Assembly: GCA_021772775.1 (NCBI GenBank)
Contig: JAJFLH010000040.1
Span: 1-64,000, forward strand
Length of the DNA: 64,000 nucleotides
Reading direction: 5' to 3'
DNA from: Mariprofundus sp.
Lineage (GTDB): Bacteria > Pseudomonadota > Zetaproteobacteria > Mariprofundales > Mariprofundaceae
Below, in pieces: positions 18,325 to 26,965 of this stretch. The notes beneath the pieces are model-generated. The model ran no database searches. It had not been told where the DNA came from and saw nothing but the letters and a program-made list of their open reading frames with translations. Every line of letters starts with the position of its first letter. Position 1 is the stretch's first letter. The translations under genes and the position numbers were made by a program.

Positions 18325-19253
18325 TGCTGCGCTGGTCAGCTCTCTTCCTTGTCGTAGTTATCTGCCTGTTTTTTGGATTGGCCGTTGGTGAAGAATGGAT
18401 TAATCCATTTACCGTCAGTGATGGCCTGGAATCGACTATTTTATGGGATTTACGTTTTCCGCGTCTGCTCACTGCTTTTGCGGTAGGCGGGCTACTGGCA
18501 CTGGCCGGAGCCTGGTTTCAGGTGCTACTTGGTAATCCGCTGGCTGAACCGTATGTGTTGGGCGTGGCAGGCTCAGCATCGGCCGGGGCGGTGACGGGGC
18601 TGATGATGATGCCTGACTCGGCCTGGGTGATGAGTCTGGGTGCATTTATCGGCGCCTGGATTGGAATTATGTTTGTGATGTTTTTCTCTCATTTGGGATC
18701 AAACCGTATGTTGCTGGCCGGTGTAGTGTTGGCGGCATTTTGGTCGGCTGTATTGGCACTGCTGTTGGCCCTACTGCCTGAGCAAGGTCTGTTTCGTGCA
18801 TTCTCATGGATGATGGGAGATCTGTCTCATTCCGATATTCCGGTCACAGTGCTGTTGATTGCATGGGCGATTGCGCTGGTTTGCGGTGTGATGTTATCGC
18901 GAGCGCTTGATATGTTGCTGCTTGGTGAACGCCATGCCGAAGCTCTGGGCATTGATGTGAAAAAACTGCGTCAGCGATTGTTGTTGCTTGCTTCAGCCGT
19001 GACTGCATTGGCCGTCACTGCAGCTGGTACGATCGGTTTTGTAGGGCTGGTGATTCCACATCTGATGCGGCTGTTGTTCGGTTCATTGCATCGTGCTGTA
19101 CTGCCCGCCTCAGCGATCGGCGGTGGTCTGCTGCTGGTGCTGGCCGATTCGGCTGCTCGAACTGTGATTGCTCCGGCTGAACTACCTGTGGGCATTTTAA
19201 CCGCCATCATTGGTGTGCCGGTATTCCTGTTTCTACTGTTGAGGCGTCGTTAG
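18324..19253 (+). CDS. btuC: FecCD/BtuC-type ABC transporter permease
   Basis: The 309-residue polytopic protein belongs to the type II importer permease family. It has LRFPRLLTAFAVGGLLALAG, GNPLAEPYVLGVAGSASAGA, LGERHAEALGIDV (coupling helix region) and GTIGFVGLVIPHLMRLL. ATG 18324 overlaps the cobS stop; a longer frame from 18285 merely shadows cobS. With BtuF and the following ATPase it would import corrinoids across the inner membrane. Siderophore importers share this fold, so substrate is assigned by context. Confidence 0.88.
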   Translation: MLRWSALFLVVVICLFFGLAVGEEWINPFTVSDGLESTILWDLRFPRLLTAFAVGGLLALAGAWFQVLLGNPLAEPYVLGVAGSASAGAVTGLMMMPDSAWVMSLGAFIGAWIGIMFVMFFSHLGSNRMLLAGVVLAAFWSAVLALLLALLPEQGLFRAFSWMMGDLSHSDIPVTVLLIAWAIALVCGVMLSRALDMLLLGERHAEALGIDVKKLRQRLLLLASAVTALAVTAAGTIGFVGLVIPHLMRLLFGSLHRAVLPASAIGGGLLLVLADSAARTVIAPAELPVGILTAIIGVPVFLFLLLRRR

Positions 19254-20000
19254 ATGGACCTGCTGAAACTTTCGAATGTTGCTGTAGAACGGGCTGATCG
19301 TAAGCTGTTATCAGATCTCAGTTGTAGTTTTAAGAGTGGTGAGGTGGTTGTCGTACTCGGTCCAAATGGGGCGGGGAAATCGAGCCTGCTATTGGCACTG
19401 GCCGGTTTAATTCCATTCAGTGGTGAGGTCATACTCAGTGGTAGAGATTTGAATGGTTATAGTCGGCATGAGTTATCAAGAGAGGTTGCCTGGCAGGGTG
19501 AATTGCCACCGACAGAATTTGGATTGACGGTGAAACAGCGTCTCAATCTTGCAATCGAAGATGAGAGTGAGGCAATTGAACATGTGGCAAAGAGCATGGA
19601 TATTCAAACGCTGCTGCAGCGCCCCTTGGGTGAACTATCCAGTGGTGAGCGTCAGCGTACTGAGCTTGCAGCCTTGATGCTGCGCGATGCTCCGATCTGG
19701 TTGCTGGATGAGCCAACTGCGCATCTGGATCTCAAACATCAGATTCAATGCATTCAGATGATGAAAAAACAGTGTGAGAATGGACGGGCCATCATTACGG
19801 TTTTGCACGATATTCAACAGGCCATGGCAGTTGCGGATCATCTGATTCTGATTGATGGCAAAGGCGGCACTGAAAGTGGTGAAGTTAAACAGATTTTTAC
19901 AAGTGAGCGACTGAGCAGGTTATATGATGCGCCAGTTGTAGCTCAGGGTGCAGTTCTTGTACCAAACTATGGAGATAGCAAATATGAAATCACGCGATAA
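19254..20000 (+). CDS. btuD: ABC transporter ATP-binding protein of the corrinoid importer
   Basis: The 248-residue ATPase has Walker A GPNGAGKSSLLLALAG (about residues 35-50), the signature LSSGERQRTELAAL, Walker B IWLLDEPTAHLDLKH and the switch His in VLHDIQQA. The ATG follows the btuC stop with no spacer. The 3' end overlaps btuR by 17 bases. It energises BtuC, and together with btuB, tonB and btuF this completes an uptake route. Confidence 0.9.
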   Translation: MDLLKLSNVAVERADRKLLSDLSCSFKSGEVVVVLGPNGAGKSSLLLALAGLIPFSGEVILSGRDLNGYSRHELSREVAWQGELPPTEFGLTVKQRLNLAIEDESEAIEHVAKSMDIQTLLQRPLGELSSGERQRTELAALMLRDAPIWLLDEPTAHLDLKHQIQCIQMMKKQCENGRAIITVLHDIQQAMAVADHLILIDGKGGTESGEVKQIFTSERLSRLYDAPVVAQGAVLVPNYGDSKYEITR

Positions 20001-20520
20001 ACGACAGGGCATTGTACTTGTGCATACAGGTGAGGGAAAAGGAAAGTCATCATCGGCTTTTGGTGTGGCTTTTCGTGCTGCCGGTTGGGATATGAAAGTC
20101 TGTGTGATCCAGTTCATCAAAGGTAAATGGAAAACCGGTGAAGAACGGGCTGCCCGAAAGTTTGATAATATCGAATGGCATGCGCTCGGTGATGGTTTTA
20201 CATGGGATACTAAAAACCCCGAACAGGATATCAAAACCAGCCGAGAAATCTGGGACCTTTGCAAAGAGAAGGTGCGCTCCCATGAATTCGATATGGTGGT
20301 CTTCGATGAGATCAATTACTGCACCGGTTACGGCTGGATTTCAGGCGAAGAGATTGCCCAGTTTATCCGAGAAGAGAAACCAAAGTGGATGCATCTGATT
20401 CTCACTGGTCGTAATGCTGCCGATGAAGTGATTGAAGTTGCAGATACCGTCACCGAGATGAAAATGATCAAACACGCCTATCAAAATGATATTAAAGCTA
20501 CTCAGGGCATTGAGTTTTGA
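19984..20520 (+). CDS. btuR: Cob(I)alamin adenosyltransferase (CobA/BtuR type)
   Basis: The 178-residue enzyme transfers the 5'-deoxyadenosyl group from ATP to cob(I)alamin or cobinamide. Its P-loop HTGEGKGKSSSAFG lies at about residues 14-27. VIQFIKGKW, FDEINYCTGYGW and LILTGRNA are characteristic of the BtuR family. The start at 19984 has GGAG nine bases upstream and overlaps btuD. The longer frame from 19948 has no ribosome site. The product provides adenosylated corrinoids to the CbiB/CobS steps. Confidence 0.95.
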   Translation: MKSRDKRQGIVLVHTGEGKGKSSSAFGVAFRAAGWDMKVCVIQFIKGKWKTGEERAARKFDNIEWHALGDGFTWDTKNPEQDIKTSREIWDLCKEKVRSHEFDMVVFDEINYCTGYGWISGEEIAQFIREEKPKWMHLILTGRNAADEVIEVADTVTEMKMIKHAYQNDIKATQGIEF

Positions 20521-20571
20521 ATTAATCATACGCGCTGATATGCTGGCTTCAGTGGCGGAGAGTGAATTTTT

Positions 20572-21567
20572 ATGAGCAGTAAAAATGATAGCGAAATTCT
20601 AATTTATCAGACTGATGATGGATCAGTAGTCACTGAAGTTCGGCTTGAACAGGAAACAGTGTGGCTTTCTCAATCGAAGTTAGCGGAACTATTCGGACGG
20701 GAAAGATCAGTTATCACCAAACATATCAATAATGTTTTTAAAGAGGGTGAACTTGAGAGGGAGACAGTATGTGCAAAATTTGCACATACTGCAGAAGACG
20801 GGAAAATCTACTCTGTCCAACATTTCAATCTCGATGTCATCATCTCAGTTGGCTATCGCATTAAATCTCTTCGTGGTACGCAATTTCGCATCTGGGCCAA
20901 CCGGATACTGAAAGAGTATCTTACTCGTGGCTACGCACTCAACGAAAAGCAGTTGCAGGAGCAGAATCAGAAGCTGGGTGATCTGCGCAATACGGTTGAC
21001 CTATTAGAGAAGACGCTGGCACATCAGGCTGTTGGGGAAGATGAAGCTAAGGGGCTGCTTAAGGTTATTGCCGATTATGCCTATGCGCTGACGACACTGG
21101 ATCGCTTTGATCATGAAACTCTGGAGATTGAAAGAACTTCCGGAGCAAACACTGACTTTCTGCTCGACTATAATCAGGCCATTCAGATTGTACAATCCAT
21201 GAAAGGCGAATTTAATGGTCTGTTCGGGCTGGAAAAGGATCAGGGGTTCAAGAGTGCGCTAGGATCAATCTATCAGACATTCGACAATAAAGAGGTCTAT
21301 CCAAGTATAGAGGAAAAGGCCGCGCACCTGCTCTACTTTATTGTTAAGAATCACGCCTTCAGCGACGGCAATAAACGTATCGCTGCCGCTATTTTTCTCT
21401 GCTTTATGGCTGGTCACGGTATTCTTTATCGCCCCGATGGCGGCAAGCGTATTCCTGACAATGCACTGGTAGCTCTGACGTTGCTGATTGCCGAGAGCAA
21501 ACCGTCAGAAAAAGAAACTATCGTTAAAGTGATTATCAACCTGATCAATCGCAACAATCAGGGGTAA
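20572..21567 (+). CDS. RhuM-Fic fusion protein
   Basis: The 331-residue protein has an N-terminal RhuM-like (virulence-protein/DUF) domain of about 130 residues: VTEVRLEQETVWLSQSKLAELF, ITKHINN and LRGTQFRIWANRILKEYL. A coiled linker follows, then a Fic/Doc domain with the motif HAFSDGNKRIAAAIFL beginning at His261. That motif matches HxFx(D/E)GNxRxxxxxxL, so AMPylase or Doc-kinase type activity is possible. Such genes are usually accessory and linked to islands or toxin-like systems. Its place inside the corrinoid run, between btuR and the chelatase-like gene, suggests later insertion. A 27-bp palindrome lies inside it. No antitoxin is seen nearby. Confidence 0.85.
   Translation: MSSKNDSEILIYQTDDGSVVTEVRLEQETVWLSQSKLAELFGRERSVITKHINNVFKEGELERETVCAKFAHTAEDGKIYSVQHFNLDVIISVGYRIKSLRGTQFRIWANRILKEYLTRGYALNEKQLQEQNQKLGDLRNTVDLLEKTLAHQAVGEDEAKGLLKVIADYAYALTTLDRFDHETLEIERTSGANTDFLLDYNQAIQIVQSMKGEFNGLFGLEKDQGFKSALGSIYQTFDNKEVYPSIEEKAAHLLYFIVKNHAFSDGNKRIAAAIFLCFMAGHGILYRPDGGKRIPDNALVALTLLIAESKPSEKETIVKVIINLINRNNQG
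20765..20791. repeat. 27-bp perfect palindrome within the RhuM domain
   Basis: Arms CAGTATGTGCAAA and TTTGCACATACTG flank a single central A at 20778. The palindrome lies in codons for the conserved VCAKFAHTA stretch. It could be an operator, a site of single-strand DNA binding, or coincidental to the peptide. Confidence 0.9.
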
Positions 21568-21636
21568 TCAATTGACTTTGAATACAACAGAGCTCACTTG
21601 TTTCTGTTCAACTTCCGCAATGCAGGAGACACTATT

Positions 21637-22260
21637 TTGACGAATATATTACTGGCACATGGCTCATCCAATGCGAGTCACACTGAACAGGTAGAGGTAT
21701 TCGCGACAAAGGTATCTGAGTTGCTGGGTGAAGAGGTGGGCGTGGCATACCTCAATGATCAGATCCTGCCGTCAGGAGCAAGGGTGTTGCCGCTGTTTAT
21801 GGGTGAGGGGAAACATGTTCGAGAAGATGTCCCTCAGCTGGTAGCAGCATCTAGCTGTGAACTGCTGCCATCACTGGTTGATAAAAGTGACGCGATTGCC
21901 GATATGGCGCTTGATCTGATTATCCGCGATACAAGACGCATCAATGCATTGTTTGTGTTGTACCGGTTTCGTGGTTTCGAGAAACTGGCAACGGCTCTAT
22001 ATGGTAAAATAAAAATTTGCTCCAAACATGCGCTTGCTTCATTGCACTCTGAACCCTCAGTGTCTGCTCTGTTGCAGCACTGGGAAGATGAGGATGTTAA
22101 AGCGATATCCGTACAACCCCTATTGCTGTTTAAAGGCGCCAGCCTTGTCAGACTTGAGGGCATGATGAAAGATTCTAATCTGCAAATTAATCAGAGGTCG
22201 GTATTGAGTGAACACGAATCATTTGCCCAGTTGATCGCCGATTGTTTCAGGGAGAAATGA
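21637..22260 (+). CDS. CbiX/SirB-like sirohydrochlorin chelatase family protein
   Basis: The roughly 207-residue protein starts TNILLAHGSSNASHTEQ, which is the chelatase-type LLAHGS motif with the metal-binding His. It has a second conserved stretch, ARVLPLFMGEGKHVREDVPQL. These resemble CbiX/CbiK-like cobalt or iron chelatases acting on sirohydrochlorin. The TTG at 21637 is preferred because CAGGAG lies eight bases upstream and the peptide aligns from there. The C-terminal half is divergent. The stop overlaps the SUMT gene (ATGA). It would insert metal into precorrin-2-derived rings for siroheme or cobalamin. Confidence 0.72.
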   Translation: MTNILLAHGSSNASHTEQVEVFATKVSELLGEEVGVAYLNDQILPSGARVLPLFMGEGKHVREDVPQLVAASSCELLPSLVDKSDAIADMALDLIIRDTRRINALFVLYRFRGFEKLATALYGKIKICSKHALASLHSEPSVSALLQHWEDEDVKAISVQPLLLFKGASLVRLEGMMKDSNLQINQRSVLSEHESFAQLIADCFREK

Positions 22261-23006
22261 TGAAGTTAGATGATCCTCTGTTGGCCGCTGAAGTTGCACT
22301 CGTTGGAGCTGGCCCCGGCGATGCATCGTTGTTGACGCTGGCCGCTGCCAGGCTGATTGGCGATTGTGATGTAATTGTTTATGATGCTTTGGTATCTGAC
22401 GACGTGCTAAATATGGCTGCTGTTGGTGCTGAGCTTATTCTTGCAGGTAAACGTGGTGGTAGAGCTTCAACCTCCCAAGATGATATTTGTGATCGATTGA
22501 TTGAATTGGCATCTGAGAATAAGCGGGTGGTACGCCTGAAGGGTGGTGACCCTTTTGTCTTCGGACGTGGTGGTGAGGAGATGCATGCACTGGCTGCAGC
22601 AGGTATCCGATTCAGAATCATTCCGGGTATTACATCCGGTGTGGCAGCTCCTGCTATGGCTGGCATTCCGGTGACTGATCGTTCTGTAAATGCCACGCTG
22701 GCTTTTCTGACCGGACACGAGGCAAGTGAAAAGAGCCGAATGGATTGGCAGGCCCTGGTTGAGGCATTTCCAGTGCTGGTGTTTTATATGGGCGCTAGGA
22801 ATCTGGCAAAGATCGCTCAGTGCCTGCTTGAAACAGGCCTTGCAGATCAAACACCATTAGCGATTATTCATGCTGCTACAACAGTAGATGAAGAGACGAC
22901 AACGGCTACGCTAGTTGAAGCCGCCAATGGTCAAATCACTGCCCGCTCACCATCCATTTTAATTATCGGTGATGTAGTGAATAAACGAATTAGCTGGAGA
23001 GATTAA
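22257..23006 (+). CDS. cobA: Uroporphyrinogen-III C-methyltransferase
   Basis: The 249-residue SUMT has VGAGPGDASLLTLAAARLI (about residues 15-33), VIVYDALVS, VVRLKGGDPFVFGRGGEE (about 94-111) and IPGITSGVAAPA. All are standard precorrin-2-forming methyltransferase motifs. It makes precorrin-2 from uroporphyrinogen III with two SAM. ATG 22257 overlaps the stop of the chelatase-like gene and has GGGAG just upstream. No other corrin-ring methyltransferase is present in this window, so this gene may serve siroheme as well. Confidence 0.94.
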   Translation: MMKLDDPLLAAEVALVGAGPGDASLLTLAAARLIGDCDVIVYDALVSDDVLNMAAVGAELILAGKRGGRASTSQDDICDRLIELASENKRVVRLKGGDPFVFGRGGEEMHALAAAGIRFRIIPGITSGVAAPAMAGIPVTDRSVNATLAFLTGHEASEKSRMDWQALVEAFPVLVFYMGARNLAKIAQCLLETGLADQTPLAIIHAATTVDEETTTATLVEAANGQITARSPSILIIGDVVNKRISWRD

Positions 23007-23007
23007 G

Positions 23008-23328
23008 ATGCCTAAACCAACAATGATGCCTTATAAAACTCACGCCATTATGTGCTGTGGTAAGAGCTGTGGTGAAAACCTACCCTTGCTTAATTATATG
23101 AAACAACAAGTCATCAAGGCAGGCCTGATTGTAGGTGATCCCAATGCTGTGCGTGTAAACCGTGCGGGTTGTCTTGGTGTCTGTGCCGAAGGCCCGATCA
23201 TGGTCGTGTATCCTGAGGGGGTATGGTACTGCAATCTGAATGAAGCGGCGATTGATCGTATTATCGAAGAGCACTTCAAAGCTAGTAATATCGTTGACGA
23301 ATTCTGTTTCCATGGCCCGTTGAAGTAA
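23008..23328 (+). CDS. Thioredoxin-fold [2Fe-2S] ferredoxin
   Basis: The 106-residue protein has Cys spacing CCGKSC near residues 16-21 and GCLGVCAEGP near residues 51-60. This is typical of thioredoxin-like 2Fe-2S ferredoxins (the NuoE-like class). The start is one base beyond the cobA stop, so it is the last gene of the run. Similar ferredoxins accompany CbiX-type and cobalamin genes in other bacteria and may reduce cobalt or service a chelatase. The exact partner is unknown. Confidence 0.85.
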   Translation: MPKPTMMPYKTHAIMCCGKSCGENLPLLNYMKQQVIKAGLIVGDPNAVRVNRAGCLGVCAEGPIMVVYPEGVWYCNLNEAAIDRIIEEHFKASNIVDEFCFHGPLK

Positions 23329-23344
23329 TGGTACGATGAATTGT

Positions 23345-23421
23345 ATTCCGGGCATCCATGTCCTCCACCCCTTCGGGGCCGCCAGGTTGTAGTGTTCAAT
23401 CCAGCTATCGTGCTGGATTGT
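23345..23421 (+). repeat. Structured repeat family, copy A
   Basis: This is the first of two tandem units that share the opening ATTCCGGGCATCCATG. It contains an ACCCC-TTCG-GGGC mini-hairpin and ends in the hairpin CAATCCAGC-tatcgt-GCTGGATTG at 23397-23420. The unit is 77 bp, lies in the spacer between the ferredoxin and slt, and is non-coding. Confidence 0.85.
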
Positions 23422-23495
23422 ATTCCGGGCATCCATGCCCTTTACCCCTCGGGCCACTGTTCGCAGTGTTCAAACCGATTATCCTGTTGGTTTGT
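23422..23495 (+). repeat. Structured repeat family, copy B
   Basis: This second tandem unit (74 bp) directly follows copy A. It has the same opening, ACCCCTCGGGCC in the middle, and the end hairpin CAAACCGA-ttatcctg-TTGGTTTG at 23471-23494. The stem sequence differs from copies A and C but pairing is kept. Confidence 0.85.
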
Positions 23496-23582
23496 GATGC
23501 AGCTCACAATAGGCGCTAGCAAACGGTAAATTATTAGCTACACTGTGATGCATATGGGTTGGGTTCTCAATCGAGGTCGTTC

Positions 23583-25592
23583 ATGCGAATTATAGTGTTC
23601 ATGATTACCGTTTTATTGCTTGCTACTCCTGCATTGCAGGCTGCAACCATTGAGCAGCAGAGGGACTGGTTTCAACAAGCCCGTAGCGCTTTGGATAACC
23701 ATAATCTCAAACAATTTAATAGACTCAAAGATAAGTTGGAGGACTATCCTCTGACGCCCTATCTTGATATATGGCGTGCCAGTAGAGTGCTAAAACAGGG
23801 TGATGACAGGTTGGTTGAAGCCACTCTTATGGCTTATGCGGATGTTCCGGAAACAATCAATCTGCGCCGTTCCTGGCTGAAATATTTGGCAAAAAAGAAA
23901 AGGTGGGAAGCTGCTCAGGCTTTGATTGAAAAATCGCCAAAACTTGCATCCAGGTTTCCTGAAATTGCGATGGTAACCAGCTGGAACATGTCGATTGATG
24001 TGGACACTGCTGCAGATAAGAAGGCGACTTATGCAAACAATGCCATACGACAATTTTCCGAGCGTTGGAAACAAGGGAAAGCAACAACATCTCTTTCAAA
24101 ATCATTGCATCGGGCATGGGTGAAACAGGGTCATCCTACTGATATTGAACGTTGGTATCGCATCGGTACGTTTGCAGAAAAGGGCAAGTGGAAGAAGACG
24201 CGTGTGCTGGCGCGTTCACTTTCCAAACAACAGAAAGAGTGGTTGAAGTATTGGAAAGCGATCCAAAAGAGTCCTGAGAAAGCTTTGAAAGCATGGCCTG
24301 AATCGCTATCTGAACTAGATGGGGTTGTACCTGCTGCATTGATGCTGGATGATGGCATCAAGCGTCTGTCTCGAATTGATCAAGTCAAAGCATGGGCTGC
24401 TCTACAACAACTTAAAGTCAGTCAGCAACAGATTGCACCGGAATTTTTTGCGAAGTTGGAACGTGCTGTTGCTTTAAGAGCGGCCAGACAACACAAACAG
24501 CTGGCAAGTGAGTGGTTAGCACAACTGCCATTATCATCTCAGAATGAGGATACCCGTGGTTGGCAGGTGAGGCTTGCCGTTATAGATAAAGATTGGTCTA
24601 AAACGTTGTCTGTGATCAGTTCGATGCCTGCTGAAGAGAGGCGGCAGGATCGCTGGATCTATTGGCAGGCACGAGCACTGGAGGCTGGTGGGCACGATGT
24701 GTCGGCAAATTACCAGTTTGCTAAACTTGCCGCAGGCAGGGGGTATTATAATTTTTTAAGTGCGGAGAGAATTGGTAAACCCTTTCAAATTGAGTCATCC
24801 GATATTGTTGTTTCTGATGAGTTAATAGCCAAAGTTGAGAATATGTTAGCCATACGCAGGGTGTCAGAGTGGCTGTTTTTAAATAAGCGTAGTAAGGCTA
24901 TTCGAGAGTGGCATTTTGCATTGGCCGATACCGATCAATTACATTGGAAAGCGGCGACAGTGCTTGCTTCAAGGTGGGGGTGGCATGATCAAGTCATCCG
25001 AGCTGCTTTCAAAGCGGATGAAATGGGCGCTTTGCTGGATCGGTTCCCTTTGAGCTATGAAAAGATTGTTATGAAGGAAGCTAAAAAAACCGGGCTGAAA
25101 CCTGCAGCTATTTGGAGTGTTATCCGGCAGGAGTCCGCCTTTAATCAGCATGCCGTATCGTATGTTGGTGCAAAAGGTTTGATGCAATTGATGCCCGCGA
25201 CAGCTCGACAGGTTGCGCGAAAGCTTAAAATGGGGAAAGGCACGCCACGTTTGTTTTCAGCTGCTACCAATATCCGTTTGGGTTCAACTTATCTGGCCGG
25301 TATAAAAGAACGATTTGGTAATTTGGCTCTGGCCGCAGCAGGTTATAATGCAGGCCCTCATCGTGTTTCTACATGGCTTGAACGCGTACCCTTTGATTCA
25401 CCTGAAGCGTGGGTGGAAGCGATTCCTTTCAATGAAACCCGTAATTATGTGAAGCAGGTGATGGCTTTTGTAACGGTTTACGAATGGCGACAGCATCAGA
25501 AACCATCGAGCATGCATGCGCGTTTGCATGAACGGGTGCAGGAAGTAAGTTTTAATCAGACAATTTTAGTTCATGATGCTGTGTTGGAGTAA
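23583..25592 (+). CDS. slt: Soluble lytic murein transglycosylase
   Basis: The 669-residue periplasmic enzyme has a signal peptide (about residues 1-21, LLATPALQA), a long alpha-helical superhelix (U- and L-like, about 25-480) and a C-terminal SLT domain. The catalytic Glu is in SVIRQESAFN, followed by GAKGLMQLMPATARQVA and AAAGYNAGPHRVSTWL. It cleaves peptidoglycan with formation of 1,6-anhydro-muramyl ends. ATG 23583 has GAGGT just upstream. The longer frame from 23559 weakens the signal peptide. The length is normal for Slt70-type enzymes. Confidence 0.92.
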   Translation: MRIIVFMITVLLLATPALQAATIEQQRDWFQQARSALDNHNLKQFNRLKDKLEDYPLTPYLDIWRASRVLKQGDDRLVEATLMAYADVPETINLRRSWLKYLAKKKRWEAAQALIEKSPKLASRFPEIAMVTSWNMSIDVDTAADKKATYANNAIRQFSERWKQGKATTSLSKSLHRAWVKQGHPTDIERWYRIGTFAEKGKWKKTRVLARSLSKQQKEWLKYWKAIQKSPEKALKAWPESLSELDGVVPAALMLDDGIKRLSRIDQVKAWAALQQLKVSQQQIAPEFFAKLERAVALRAARQHKQLASEWLAQLPLSSQNEDTRGWQVRLAVIDKDWSKTLSVISSMPAEERRQDRWIYWQARALEAGGHDVSANYQFAKLAAGRGYYNFLSAERIGKPFQIESSDIVVSDELIAKVENMLAIRRVSEWLFLNKRSKAIREWHFALADTDQLHWKAATVLASRWGWHDQVIRAAFKADEMGALLDRFPLSYEKIVMKEAKKTGLKPAAIWSVIRQESAFNQHAVSYVGAKGLMQLMPATARQVARKLKMGKGTPRLFSAATNIRLGSTYLAGIKERFGNLALAAAGYNAGPHRVSTWLERVPFDSPEAWVEAIPFNETRNYVKQVMAFVTVYEWRQHQKPSSMHARLHERVQEVSFNQTILVHDAVLE

Positions 25593-25683
25593 TCAAACTG
25601 TGCTCTATGGCTTGATCTACTCTGTTGGCAGAGTGTAATGAAAAAAATATGTATCCAGTTATTTATATAATATAGGTGTAAAC

Positions 25684-26430
25684 ATGACGAATAATTTTTT
25701 AACCAGTAATCAAGTTGTGCTTCGAATCGTTACCATTATTTCGGTGGTGGAGTTTACGATTATGGACGCGTTTATCTTCATAAATGCCGATATAAGTCCA
25801 TTTGCCGAAGCGCTGCTTGATATCATTTTGCTGGTCATATTTGCGACGCCTCTTATTTATGCCTGGGTCATTATTCCATATATAAAATCACGCGATGAAG
25901 CATTTGCAGATATGGAGAAGCTGATACATAAAGATCTGTTAACAGAGTTATCAAATCGCTATGACATCTATTCTCACCTTGAAAAAGCCCTGTCGGCTTC
26001 GGTTCGACATGACTTTGATGGCGCTGTTGTATTGCTGGACTTGGGTGGACTGAAAGATATAAATGATATGTTTGGGCATGCAGCAGGTGACGAAGTGCTG
26101 ATAGAAACAGCCAATCGTTTGCGCTCCAGATTAAGAATTGAAGATACCCCCGGCCGTTTGGATGGTGATGAGTTTATTATTATCATTAACCATGTTAACT
26201 CCGATCAGGAAAAAACGCGGGACTATGTGATGGCACTGGCAGAGAAGCTCATTAAGGCTGTTTCTCAGCCTGTTCAATTTGAGGACAAGGAGATAAATGT
26301 TAGCGTCACCATTGGCATTAAACTGTTTAATGGTGAAATGGAGCCAGATAGCGCAATGCATGATGCTAATGTTGCTCTGAGTCGCGCTAAAGAGATAGGT
26401 AAAGACAGTGCAGTAATCTTCGACGATTAA
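25684..26430 (+). CDS. GGDEF-domain (diguanylate cyclase-type) protein
   Basis: The 248-residue protein has two N-terminal membrane segments (about residues 13-30 and 40-62) and one GGDEF domain (about 78-245). The domain starts DLLTELSNRYDIYSHLEKAL and has VLLDLGGLKDINDMFGHAAGDEVL. The active-site loop reads RLDGDEF, so the first Gly of GGDEF is Asp. DGDEF variants exist in both active and inactive members, so activity is uncertain. It has no sensory domain beyond the membrane part. A 7-bp hairpin overlaps the stop codon (26419-26439) without a T tract. Confidence 0.87.
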   Translation: MTNNFLTSNQVVLRIVTIISVVEFTIMDAFIFINADISPFAEALLDIILLVIFATPLIYAWVIIPYIKSRDEAFADMEKLIHKDLLTELSNRYDIYSHLEKALSASVRHDFDGAVVLLDLGGLKDINDMFGHAAGDEVLIETANRLRSRLRIEDTPGRLDGDEFIIIINHVNSDQEKTRDYVMALAEKLIKAVSQPVQFEDKEINVSVTIGIKLFNGEMEPDSAMHDANVALSRAKEIGKDSAVIFDD

Positions 26431-26626
26431 AGTCGAAGGAAAGAAACAGTCTCATTTAGTAGATGGTTTCACTAAGGCGTTGGTAGGAGCGATGGTGGCT
26501 ATTTTTAGTCATCTGTAGGGGTAGTTTCAATATCTCTATTGTATTACTTTTGTTGGGCCGAAGCAGGATAAACGGCAGCTCTTTTTTACGAGTTCGCTAA
26601 ACAACTGAAAAACTATGGTTTGCCCC

Positions 26627-26655
26627 TTGCTCCTAACATCTTCGCCGCCTATAGT
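26627..26655 (+). promoter_or_regulatory. Candidate sigma70 promoter of rpsP operon
   Basis: TTGCTC at 26627-26632 and TATAGT at 26650-26655 are separated by 17 bases, about 30 bases ahead of rpsP. The remainder of the spacer after 26430 holds no gene that I can support. Confidence 0.65.
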
Positions 26656-26685
26656 GCGCGCCTGTTTTTCGGAGGTTTTATTTAA

Positions 26686-26928
26686 ATGGCAACTATTATT
26701 CGTTTGAGCCGTGGTGGACGCAAGAAGCGCCCTTTTTATTCTGTAGTCGTAATGGACGAGCGTAAGCGTCGTGATGGAGCTTTCATCGAGAAGTTGGGTT
26801 ACTTCGATCCTTGCACACAGCCAGAAATCATTAAATTGGATTTGGATCGTGTTAAAGCATGGACTGATCAGGGCGCACAAGTCTCTGACCGTGTTGCCAG
26901 CATCATTCGCAAGGCATCTGAAGCCTAA
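26686..26928 (+). CDS. rpsP: Small ribosomal subunit protein bS16
   Basis: The 80-residue protein reads MATIIRLSRGGRKKRPFYSV and DGAFIEKLGYFDP, the conserved core of S16, needed for 30S assembly. GGAGG sits upstream of the ATG. It heads the typical rpsP-rimM-trmD operon. Confidence 0.97.
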   Translation: MATIIRLSRGGRKKRPFYSVVVMDERKRRDGAFIEKLGYFDPCTQPEIIKLDLDRVKAWTDQGAQVSDRVASIIRKASEA

Positions 26929-26965
26929 TTGACTGTCGATTCATCCAAGGCTGTGAGGCTCTTCG

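Noticed and set aside
23345-23495. Tandem repeat that could be a two-unit CRISPR
   Set aside because: The units abut with no spacers, differ internally, and no cas genes are near. The units fold as multi-hairpin elements.
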